The notes beneath the pieces are model-generated. The model saw only the letters and a list, made by a program, of their open reading frames with translations, was not told the origin of the DNA and made no database searches. Shown in pieces: positions 23,406 through 33,462 of a stretch of 64,000 nucleotides of DNA (positions are counted from its first letter, which is position 1; each line of letters starts with the position of its first letter). The DNA is taken from assembly GCA_021399445.1 (NCBI GenBank), contig JAJTUQ010000005.1:2604001-2668000 (forward strand), written 5' to 3'. Source of the DNA: Xylogone sp. PMI_703 (lineage: Eukaryota; Ascomycota; Leotiomycetes). A program made the position numbers and the translations under genes.

Positions 23406-26363
23406 TCAATCGTCAACGCCGTTTGTGTTGTCTCCCCTCCATTTCACATGCTCAAACAAAAATGCTGTTGCTGCGGCTTGTGATATGGCCCCCCCAAACT
23501 CCAACCAGACACTCGTAATCCAGCGAGACTCATAAAATAGTGGTGCCATAACTACGCTGAACAAAGCTAGGAGCCAACAAACGTAAAATAGCATTCGCAC
23601 TGGCAGCTTCTCGCCACACCTAAGGAAAGGGATAATGAGGTAGTACAGCGAGCAGCACGTAATGATGGATTGTGAGATTGTAGTATAGAAGTTACTGTCA
23701 CCTATTCGTGGTGCTGGGTTCGGTAAGGCATTTTGAAGTGAGTAAGTTGTCAATAGCGTTATTGCAGCAGTTATTAGAACGGGAATGAACCAGGCTCTAG
23801 TTTGGAGTCCGAAGAAGTAGAATATTGCCTGACTTGTATTCGTGAAGAAACTTCGTTGGAAACCTAGGACTTGGTAGATATAGAAGAGTCGGCTTTGTAC
23901 CGTATCGGTGTATTCCTGTACCGAAGAGTTACTGTCTGCTAGGCTTGAACTTAGAGAACTCCAAGACCAGAGGGAGTCTGAGGTTGCCGAATCACTTCGA
24001 GATCTAGCTGATTTCATGGTCTTATCGTGTGTTCCTATTATTTCGGGATTGAGATTAAAGTTTAGAGCTCTCTTCCTTAATGGATAAACCGGGAAATCCC
24101 CTTGAATATACTCATGTTGAGCAATTCCAACATCGTCTATTTTATCTTTGTCGAGTATAACAAGTCCAATTGACTTTGGCTTCAATATACCTTTAAGAGG
24201 CTTTTTCGGTAGCTCATATTCCATGCCCCCTATCCCATCGTCTGACTTATCGTAATCAGAGGAGGTTTCATCATCTGAAAGATATTCATCGCTTGAAAAT
24301 TTCTTTTTATCTTTATTATATAATTCATATCTATCACCAGAGTCTTTATCACAGAGATATTCATCGCTTAAGTTATCTTTATTGCTACGGCCATTCAGAT
24401 TTTTTGGACTTTGTTTAGGAGTGTATCGTAATGGTGATATGATTTCCTTACTTTCTCTTAGTGGATATGTGGCAAGGTTGTTTCCGTGCCTGTCACTCGC
24501 CTCATCAAAATTTGCGTCGCTTTCCCGATCAACAGTCCCTCCGATCTGTGATTCAATTCCCTGCACGCTCTCGTTCTCAGGCTGCACGAAGTCCAGATCT
24601 GTATATAGTGAAACTGAGAATATGGTCCTAGAGCCTGATTCGCCAGGGAGTGGATTAACATGGTGTCCCTCTCTAACCGCTAATGAGAAAGAACCGCATC
24701 TATCCCAGTAGACACTTGGTGGTCGAAAATCCATTCTGGCGTTTTCCACCCCACCTACAGACGTCCCAGCCGCGAACAGCTTTACAGCGGTCTCAATCCT
24801 ATCGTTGACTTCGCGAGCCGCGATATATAGGACAACTGAGGTTTCACTGCTTGTTACACTTAACAGTGAAGTTGCCATAGGTCCTTTTTTCAAAGCACCT
24901 GGACGTATGAAAACTGTGCTTCGGTGTGGGTAGCAATCTGCACCCCCTGTATCTCCGAGCGGCTCAAGTCTGAAGCCAGCTCCAATCTTCAGCTCTGGAA
25001 AGAGAATAATGAATGCATACTCATATTTATACCCATAGTCATTGCCTTCAAAGTAGAATTTATCCCTGGGAATATATATTTGATATATCGGTCGCTGGCG
25101 CCTCGTCCGTACTGGAAAGGGGCCTGGGGGAAAGCGTGCTCTACGGTACACACGCCCGTTTTTCTGCAATGGTATACACCATGAATCTTGATCGTCAGAA
25201 ACTTGGGAACCCCGGACCCTATCTTTTGCAACGTTAAGCACTCCAAACACGCGATTTGGATCTGCCGTAGGGATAAGTGCGAGGTTTATTGAAAGTCCAA
25301 AATTCGTCAACGATAGTAGACTGGCCAAGGGATTATACTCTTCGTCCTCATCCACATCGTCATTAGGCTCGAGGCTATAGCCTACAAGTTTAGGATTCAA
25401 ATTGGAGAAGTGTTCAATTGATCCTGCAAATAAGTCGGGCAGTCTTCCGGACCTCGGGCTATCACTTTGTGGCCACTCCCAGGCAAATAATGAGTGGTCG
25501 GTGGATTGCTTCGCAATTTCTTCTTGTAATCTACCAAAGGCCTTGCTCCCTTCTCCGTAAAGTAATGGCATGTTGATATCAAAGATGCCTATCAGACAAT
25601 ATGCCATATCCTCCTCACGAGTTGTCTCGCGACCAGCCATCCATGAAAACTTTTCTCCACTTGAGCAGCGCATAGCATAGTCGGATCCGAAAAGAGCATG
25701 GACTCGTATGCTAGTAATATCGGATAATAATTGTAACAGATGATGTTGGTGCCTTCTAGAAGCAGTTGGCCAGACCATGTCGTGAGGGTGCACAATTATA
25801 GGCTTCCAATCTTGTGTAAAAAACTGTAGGAATCTTGGTGCGAGCAATTCCTGCAGTGTCCAACCACGAGTGAACCACCTACTGTTCCTGAATGAATCCA
25901 TAAATTTGGCTCCTTTAATACCATCAATGGGATATTTATCATCTAGATATTCACCCGTCGCCATGTCGAGCTTGTGATTCTCGGCATCGCGCTCTTCACT
26001 CTCATAAAGGAGTTTTCCAGAGACATCATCAGGGTCTTCAACATCAACGAGATACACATAGCAGATCTCTGAGTATTTATACCAAGAAAACATTGAATTG
26101 ATCGCTTCAGAGAGTTCTGCGCTGCTAGATTTGTCTATGCAAGTAGTGTCGACCCAGAGGTAGCTAAGGCCATCACGCTCTGCCTGAGCACAGGCGGATT
26201 TAATCTTAATGAGCCCTCTCTTCTGTGATACTTTTTCGAGATCTTTCCAGTCCTGAAACGTAACCTCCTCATCCCCCCAGGTATGGGACAGAATTGCATA
26301 CTTTGGAATATCTTTGCCAAGGAAACACTCAAGCTTGAGACTTTCGGTATGGATCAACCACAT
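23406..26363 (-). CDS. HET domain protein with C-terminal membrane segments
   Basis: Single exon, 985 aa, intact. The N-terminal HET domain is canonical: YAILSHTWG, AERDGLSYLWVDTTCID, SRWFTRGWTLQELLAP, then EEDMAYCLIGIFDINMPLLYGEG at about residues 255-280. HET domains trigger programmed cell death when partners of incompatible genotype meet in a fused cell; a Toll/TIR-like fold is known for this family. Residues about 390-560 form a beta-rich region. Residues about 610-760 are acidic and low-complexity (SSDEYLSDDE, DYDKSDDG). The last 150 residues hold about four hydrophobic segments (around PVLITAAITLLTTYSL, ITCCSLYYLIIPF, FYVCWLLALFSVVMAP, ISQAAATAFLF), which suggests membrane anchoring. 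It lies beside the STAND remnant. Recognition partner unknown. Confidence 0.9.
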   Translation of the reverse strand: MWLIHTESLKLECFLGKDIPKYAILSHTWGDEEVTFQDWKDLEKVSQKRGLIKIKSACAQAERDGLSYLWVDTTCIDKSSSAELSEAINSMFSWYKYSEICYVYLVDVEDPDDVSGKLLYESEERDAENHKLDMATGEYLDDKYPIDGIKGAKFMDSFRNSRWFTRGWTLQELLAPRFLQFFTQDWKPIIVHPHDMVWPTASRRHQHHLLQLLSDITSIRVHALFGSDYAMRCSSGEKFSWMAGRETTREEDMAYCLIGIFDINMPLLYGEGSKAFGRLQEEIAKQSTDHSLFAWEWPQSDSPRSGRLPDLFAGSIEHFSNLNPKLVGYSLEPNDDVDEDEEYNPLASLLSLTNFGLSINLALIPTADPNRVFGVLNVAKDRVRGSQVSDDQDSWCIPLQKNGRVYRRARFPPGPFPVRTRRQRPIYQIYIPRDKFYFEGNDYGYKYEYAFIILFPELKIGAGFRLEPLGDTGGADCYPHRSTVFIRPGALKKGPMATSLLSVTSSETSVVLYIAAREVNDRIETAVKLFAAGTSVGGVENARMDFRPPSVYWDRCGSFSLAVREGHHVNPLPGESGSRTIFSVSLYTDLDFVQPENESVQGIESQIGGTVDRESDANFDEASDRHGNNLATYPLRESKEIISPLRYTPKQSPKNLNGRSNKDNLSDEYLCDKDSGDRYELYNKDKKKFSSDEYLSDDETSSDYDKSDDGIGGMEYELPKKPLKGILKPKSIGLVILDKDKIDDVGIAQHEYIQGDFPVYPLRKRALNFNLNPEIIGTHDKTMKSARSRSDSATSDSLWSWSSLSSSLADSNSSVQEYTDTVQSRLFYIYQVLGFQRSFFTNTSQAIFYFFGLQTRAWFIPVLITAAITLLTTYSLQNALPNPAPRIGDSNFYTTISQSIITCCSLYYLIIPFLRCGEKLPVRMLFYVCWLLALFSVVMAPLFYESRWITSVWLEFGGAISQAAATAFLFEHVKWRGDNTNGVDD

Positions 26364-26936
26364 GATAAGCTAGATTAGAGTATCAACTGGGCCTGCAAGA
26401 ATCCACGTAGTGTGAGGAAACTCAGGGCCGGGCCTCGGGATTGAGATCAGAAGATACCTTAAGAAATTAACTAATAATTTGGAGAACTGAGAGAGTAATA
26501 TCGCGTTTGAGGTTGTCGGACTGCGGAGGTAACGGAACACCAGGATGAGCGCTAGCGAGCCCGAGGATCTGCCGGAGCCTGCCCTGCCGTGCCTGCCAAT
26601 TATGTTCACCTTCGACGATTACTCCATTCTAAGACCCGCTTCTAAACATCGGCATATCAAAGTTTCATCGGTCACTGGTGGTATTAACATTACTTCTTCT
26701 GCACTCAGAATCTCAAACTAAGAGCCTAAGTTAATGGTTTGGCTAGGCTAGGCGTTGGTCTAAGATCTATCATCTTCAGAAAGAAGCCAATCTGCTATAC
26801 CTGAAAATTTCACCAATAAGCCATCAGGAATTCACAAACTTTCTGTTGAACAGTCCAATACTGTACGTGATTTCTCGTAATTCTAGATAAACTTCAATCC
26901 TGTCTGTATTTTAATCGGAGACCCTATCCTACTCTA
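26364..26936. other. Intergenic region upstream of the HET gene
   Basis: No gene or repeat recognised; presumably the HET promoter and the 3' flank of the decayed gene to the right. Confidence 0.35.
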
Positions 26937-28007
26937 CTACAGCCTTATTTTTGTCATTGGAAATCCTTCCGAGTTTAACCCCAAAACATCTACAGAATGC
27001 TGGAGATCGTCCCGCCGTTCTCTGAGTCTAGGTTCCTCATTGTGCCACTTACGATTCAGTAACCGATTTTTGATTTGTTCCGGAACATTGATAGCTTTAG
27101 TAATTAAGTATGCATAAGTTGGTATGTTCCCATTACTAGGATTCATGTAGACACTGAGATGGACCAAGGAATCCCTTGTTTTAATGAAATATCTATCGCC
27201 GTGATGAAGCACCCATTCAGCCGGCCGTGTGACTGACATGGAGGAAGGACTGCTGTTTCTAGCATAGTACTAACATTTCTCCATTCTGATGTGGGTCCAC
27301 TGCAATGTACCTGGGATGATACAAGGCACTTGGTAGACATATGCAAATGTTGGGGAGTCTTTGGTATCCGCAAGAATCCGAGCCCAGTAGCTCTGTTTTT
27401 CACTTGGAATTTTGAAGCATTGATAAACATCATGCTCTCGAGGCCAAGAAATAACCAGATTTCCTTCACGATCAAGTCCAGTTTCTCGGAGAGTCCGAAT
27501 TATACAGCATATAAGTTCTGATACCACCTTTTGATGAGCGGATGCCATATTTGGGTACCAGTCGGCAAATTTATTATTCTGAAGTTTATCTAAGATATCT
27601 GCAGCTACTAGCATTTCCCATACATCTTCTTTCAAAAGGGTAATTGAGATAGCCCTTTTGCCAAACAGAGGGATTACATCTCTCACGAGTTAGCGGAGAA
27701 GAACCCTCTTGGCAACACCTGTACAAAGGCTGACTCGCACACCCCATCTACATTCAAGAAATGAGATCAGATGCATATCGTCATGGCCAAGAAACATCTG
27801 TTTCAATGTTTTGCCGTCGTCCTTAGCCCACGTCTGGTTTGGTTGTGCAAAGACGTACTGGAAGCCAGCTTGCATTCCACTTTGTCGTTCAACAACTTTC
27901 CAAAAAGGTCCAGATGGCGTAGTCGGGGGGTAGATAAGATTCCTAAGCCTTGATTTGAATTGAATAAATGGCGTCCCTTTGATAAGGAATGTAACAACGT
28001 TGTCCAC
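26937..28007 (-). pseudogene. Decayed fungal hypothetical protein gene
   Basis: Two minus-strand frames, 28007-27690 and 27686-27270, lie in the same phase and are split only by TAA at 27692-27690. Joined they read through SGPFWKVVERQSGMQAG, GVRVSLCTGVAKRVLLR, stop, LVRDVIPLFGKRA, then LREHDVYQCFK-like and SYWARILADTKDSPTFAYV blocks. I recall these from a widespread Pezizomycotina family of unknown function. A third piece (27239-26937, RPAEWVLHHGDRYF to the stop) would be the C-terminus, but I could not find a splice junction that keeps phase. There is no good start upstream of 28007, and the 5' side runs into repeat-like DNA. I call it a pseudogene. Confidence 0.5.
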
Positions 28008-28875
28008 ACTGCCCCTCGGTAACTAGGATCGGTCCAGCCTGTAAGTCAGGAGGTAGAGAGCCAGAAGCAGCAGTTAGAGAAGAGGAAGACATTCCCTAGT
28101 TATAAATAAGAGGAATGATGAGAATATGAACCTCTAGGATACAAACGTAGGATCAAAACCGTTAACTGTAGGGCCATATATAGAGGAACAGGGAGCAGGA
28201 CAGAGATACCGATCTGGAACCCAAAACGTCTCAATACTCCAGATCGTACAGGGACCAAGACAAGATGGCTACACGACCCAAACAGTTATTCATGTAAAAA
28301 GAAATCATACACCAACAAGCAAAACACGTGAGGACAATGCGCAAAGGAAGACCAGACCTACCATTGAAACTCGACTTCAAGTACGGGACGGATCATATTT
28401 ACAGCGACCTGAGAGAAAAAGCACGGATTAAATACGGATTATATTTCCACCGATCTGTAAGAGACCACGTGAAGGAAAAGCGCCAAGAGCGGATCGAAGA
28501 ATCGCCGGAGCCCGCCCCCTCTCTTCTTGTCCGAAGAACCTTCTCTCTAAGCTTTCAGCTTATTTCGAAGGCATATGCTCTTCTAACTATTAGAACAGCA
28601 TGATCGGAGCCCATACTTGGAGATGCCCGGCCTACACGATGTAATCCACGTATTAGCGGCCTTTTAACGGTTCCATACCTCAAAGGAAACCTTCCTGTAC
28701 CGCTCTACAAGCTCGCAGATGGCACACTTCTTACTCGCTCCTCCTAACTGGAAGCAATGCGGAAAGGCAGTTTCAACACATTACACGTGATTCAAATTAT
28801 CTAAAATAATCACAGTTATGTAAATTACATTTGAAGGACCTCTCAATTTCTTCAAAGTCTTCCATCCGGAACCGC
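28008..28875. repeat. Repeat-like intergenic DNA
   Basis: Non-coding as far as I can see. Contains the second copy of the dispersed 33-bp motif (28543-28575). A small frame at 28328-28603 is basic and resembles nothing known. Confidence 0.4.
28543..28575 (+). repeat. Dispersed motif, copy 2 (copy 1 at 20037-20069)
   Basis: The two copies agree at 31 of 33 positions around AGCTTTCAGCT..ATTTCGAAGG. Both differences are transitions (G/A and C/T). Flanks are loosely similar (pyrimidine-rich TCTCTTCT to the left), so this is probably the best-preserved part of a longer decayed repeat. Confidence 0.55.
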
Positions 28876-31505
28876 TTAGAGCATCAAAACGCCAAACAGA
28901 CCCAAGACACCCATAGCAATAGCACCGCTCACGCGACCAAAGCTACCGCTTGCTTCATTCTTGAATGTTGAGGATGGAGATGGGGATGCAGATGGACCGG
29001 ATGTTGGACCGGAAGGTGGAGTTCCAGGTGCGGAGGTGACGGTGGTGTTTTGGAAGGGGCCGACCGGAACGGAGGATGGTGGGGATGGGGGACTTGAGAA
29101 CAGGTTAGCTATGACTTCTAGGGTAGGTGAGAGACAATGAGGACTTACGCTGTTGGGTTGATGGGGGCACTGGTAGTCACAGTGGAAACGACCGTGCAAG
29201 GGCAGTCTGTGATAGTGAGGGTCGTAGCCTGAGTGACGGTGTAAGTTTGGGAGTTTTGGACGATTGTCGTGGCACCGGGACAATAAGTCGTGAATGCGGT
29301 AACGGTCTCGGTGGTGACATAAGTTGTAGGAGCAGAGGAGGTAGCCGTGGAAGTAGAGCCGCTTGTTCCGTTACCACCGCTTGGTCCGGTTGGTTTGAGC
29401 AAGAGAAGCTCATCACCGACGGATCCATCCTCTCCGCGGATAAAGGACCACTTCAAAGCGGTAGAGTTGATGACATTGAGCTTGCTGAATCCGTAGTGAA
29501 CCTGGTCTAGGACGGCCGTAATGTTCAAGATACCCTCATCTGCAGATAGAGTGCTGTGGCTCTCAATGTTTCCGGCCATACCGTTGACGATGTGTGTTAT
29601 GGATTTACCTGCATTGGTGTAGTATGTGTTGTTGTTGATGATGGAAGCAGTGTCGATTGTTCCATTCTTGCCTAGAGGGAACATACGTTCATACCAATGG
29701 ATGTGACTGGGAGAAAAGACAATATTAGATAAGATGGAAACGGCAATTTATGTTCTGAAATGAAAGACAGGAGCTTACCCAGAGAGATAGGCATCAACTC
29801 CATATTGAAGCAACAGCGCCTCAAACGCGTTACGAAGATCAGCCTGGTATCCAGAAACGCCAGAGCTATACATAGGACGATGGCTCATGACAATAAGCCA
29901 AGGGGTCTTGGTTCGGTCAACGGACTTGAGATCGTTGACTAGCCACTTGTACTGTTCGTAGTTCTTGGTGTCCTTGTAGCTGCCATCAACATCACCGAAT
30001 GGACCAGAGTCAGTGACAAAAGTCTCGCTCTCCTTGGGCTTAGTCTCGTTGCCCTTCAGGTCTCTAGCAAATGGCCACTCAGGGCTGTTAGCAAAATCGG
30101 TCTCACCGTCGATAGAGACGAAGTGAGCGAGACCATAGTCAAAAGAGTACCAGAAGTTGCCAACACCGCCGGTTTCCTCTCCTGGCATGCGGAAACGGTG
30201 CTGGTAAGCGGTAAAGTTTCTATACGTATGGCATCAGTATATATTTTATACATACCCTCGGCGGGCTCAGTGGGGCCGTATTCTTACCTCTGGGATGGTG
30301 GACAGCTGAAGTATGTTAGCGCAGACTTAGGAGCAGTGCTATTAGTCTGGTTGTTGTTTAGGAGGGCAGTCAAGACGTTTCCTGGACCATCAAATTCACT
30401 GCAGGAGGCCTCGTGGTTTCCGGGGAGCACCATGTATGGCACCTTTGCCGAGATATTGTTAAGCCACTGCTGCCAGAGGTCCCAGTTGGACTCGTACAGA
30501 ACGCTCATATCACCACCCTGAGGCCCACCCTGGTTAGGGACTTCTCCGGCTGGGAGAGGAGCCTTGTACTCATTTGGGATAGGAGCCACACCAGGGAGCT
30601 CGGTAGAAGTGCCGTTATAACAGACCGGCCAGTCATCTTCACAAGGAAGGATACCTGAGTACCAGTCATCGGCGTAGGAAATATCTCCTCCGTGCCAGGC
30701 GAAAGCAATTCCATTCTCACCATCGATAGCCTTGACCAGCTCTCTGTAGGTGCCCTGGGCGTTGGTGTAGCCCATATCGTTGAGGACGGCAACAGTGAAG
30801 GAGCCATCAGCACCAGCTTCACGAGCGGTCTGGAAGCTCAACACGTCCGAGGCGGTGGTACCATTAGCAGCGGGAATCTGGTAGTAGTAGGTGCTCCCCG
30901 GCTTGAGGCCCGAGATCTGGACTTCGTGGAAGAACTGAGAGCACTGGGTAATTGCTACTTCGGAGCAGGGCGGGGTGCGGTCATAACTGGAGAGGCACAA
31001 TCAAATCAGTGCGATGCTTCCTCTTTATTTCTCTTGCTCTCTTTTTCTTTTCACAAAAGTGGAATTTTCGCAATCCAAGCGAATTCATCTCAATTGGATT
31101 TCTTTCTCTACTGCGCAAATATATTGGGGCAGGAATTGAAGTATACAGTACTTACGAGTGAGTGCTACCGGTAGCGGTAAAAGTCAAGCTGTCTGGGCTG
31201 GAGCCCCAGTTGACAGAGGGCGGGACGCCCAAGCCAAAAGGCGTCTGGTAATGGATGTTGATGCCCTTGGGCACGTATGCCAAGGAGATGACATTGACGT
31301 TGTTGGTCGGGTTGGACGACGCTGGAACTACTGCTGGAGGCTCAACGAGACGAGGAAAACCCTTTCCGTTGCCATTGATAGTCTGGTCAACCCAGTCACC
31401 GATGGGAACGGCTGGTCCAGTGTAGGGGAAGCTCTCATCAACGGTTGGGGCAGCGTGGACACCCGCGGCGAAGGCCAGGATCGCTGAGGCTGCTGCAGTC
31501 TTCAT
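28876..31505 (-). CDS. Secreted GPI-anchored purple acid phosphatase
   Basis: Metallophosphoesterase that releases phosphate outside the cell. Exons 31505-31156, 30986-30288, 30219-29779, 29706-29149 and 29092-28876, 754 aa. The N-terminal signal peptide MKTAAASAILAFAAGVHA is followed by a fibronectin-like domain (FFHEVQISGLKPGSTYYYQI). The catalytic core has a variant first metal motif (VLNDMGY), WHGGDISYAD, LPGNHE, VMSHRPMY and the spliced GHIHWYER block. After about residue 560 a Ser/Thr-rich stretch is followed by a Pro/Ser linker and a C-terminal hydrophobic tail (GVLGLFGVLML), a typical GPI-anchor signal. Many NxT sequons. The last intron uses acceptor TTCTCAAG. The first intron, 169 nt, is the longest. 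Relatives are the fungal AphA-type phosphate-repressible phosphatases. Confidence 0.92.
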
Positions 31506-33462
31506 GATTGGACTTGTATAGACTCAATTGGATCTTTATTTGAAGAGCACAATATTGTTGTCCTGTTACAATTGGATTTGAACCCAATTGAGTCAATCAA
31601 GGTTTATTTTGTTATCGCAACAAACGAAGGAAACAAGCCGAGGCCGAAACAGTACCAAGCTACAATGTGATCTTCAACGAGAGGCTACGACACAGCTGTC
31701 GAGAGAAAACCACCCACCAGTCAATCGTACAACTGTGGTGACGGGAATCAGCAAGCAAGCAAGACTGACAGGACGAGGGCTTGGCTGCGATCTTTATATC
31801 CTGCGCGCGCTGGAATTGCACTCCACGATCGGATCGGCACCAGGGCATGGGGAGGAAGCAAGCAAGCTCTTCGCGGGGATACACCACCAAACACGGCAAG
31901 CAGCAGCTGGGGGAACATTCTGGATGCAGCAATGCAGCTAGAAAGAAAGGCCAATCAAGGCCAATGAGGGCTGGTACACGCCCAGTTGGCAACCAGGCAC
32001 GGCCTGGATAACCTGCGGCCAGCACCTGCCGCTTTGAAGCTGGCGCCCGCACGTTGATGCATCGCGCAAAGATACTCGAGGAGATCGATAGGAGAGCAAC
32101 CCGCTGTTGGTCCTGATTGCTGGAGTTGCTATTATTACACAGTATTGTTCTTGCTAATGCGGTGGTGCCGATTGGATTGAGCCGGACATGAGCTCTGGAG
32201 CTGCTCACCACAAGTCAAGCCCTACCGGTACAGCGCAGTAGGACTGCTGCAAGTCCCCATGAGCTGCGGGCTATTCTTCCGTCAATCCTGGCCAGCTCCA
32301 CCGTCATTCAACAACACGTGGGCAGCGTCCCAGACAGCGATTTGAGCGCTCGCTGTCCCAGAGTGAAGAGCCCTCTACTCAGGACGGGACGGACGGCAAT
32401 GCCGCTGGGAGATGCGAGTATACGTAATGCCGCCCAGTTGGAGCTGGGTTTTATTGACGCTGGCTTCACGCTGGCTTCATTGGCAACCCGCAGATCAAGC
32501 TTTTTGGCCCTCCCATCGCGACCTATGAGCGCCCTTGTAATGGACATGCTGAGCGGAAGACTCAAGGTACCGTACGCGGACCGTACGTGTGTTCTTCCTG
32601 TGCCTGGATGATGGACAAGCTCCAGCCTCCTGTCTGCCCCGGGACTACTTGGCAGGGCAAAGGCCTTCTTGGCCTGCGATTCTATGACGCGCATGAGATT
32701 GTGTCTCTCTTGTCCGCGCTGGACCATCCCATAGCGTCCTTCAATTGAAAGCACAATTATCGCAGTAATTATTGTAATCAACTGGAGACAAGAAGGATCT
32801 ATTCAAGCGCAATCTTTCCTATCATCTTACACGTAACGAGACAGAATCTCGGGGCCGCCCAAAGACAGGTAAGCTTTCGGAGCTCGCCAACCACCGCGAC
32901 CAGAGCTACCCCAAACACGGCAGCTGTTTTTACTGTGGACCCGTTTTGCAGCTGGGAGCGAGATAAGTACTGAATCTGACTAATGAGGTTACTGCGGAAG
33001 TATTTATTCATTGGCTGGACTCTGTCGCTGGCAGGTACCTGGGAGGTTTATGCGATGTCTTTCGCTTTTTATGCTTCATATGCTTCGTGAGGGATAACGC
33101 AGAAGAATAATTTTATGAATTCCATGGATTTATGCATAGTACATAGTTATGAATTGCACAGTGTTATACCTCGGTAATTTCACACATAGAACAACACAGG
33201 TCTCAAGAGTAGTGTATGCAAGACTATACTGATTTGAGCTATATATGTCTAAATCTCACGTTCCAATAAGTAGGTTGAAGTCCATTATTAAGTATCCCAT
33301 TATATTATTAGCGAGATGTCATAGAAGAAAGCGCCGCGCTGGGCATTAAAAATCTACTCTATGAAACAGAAATTCCCGCCAATCTATGTCTAAAACTTGG
33401 TAATCATAATACAAAAAAATATCGGCCGTTATAACTAGCTACCGGCATATAGGAGTACGGAT
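31506..33462. other. Long intergenic region, relatively GC-rich
   Basis: About 2 kb with no recognisable gene. The left part has the phosphatase promoter with repeated CAATTG (for example near 31529 and 31569). Frames such as 32308-32781 (minus) and 31660-32211 (minus) are low-complexity or unlike any family and are left out. Several GGCCTTG/CCAATGAGG-like and GCAAGCAAGC tracts near 31750-31990 hint at a promoter, not a gene. Confidence 0.4.

Noticed and set aside
29145..31487. Several plus-strand frames opposite the acid phosphatase
   Set aside because: They are antisense shadows of a well-supported five-exon gene.
32308..32781. 157-codon minus-strand frame
   Set aside because: No family likeness, biased composition, and no splice or promoter context.
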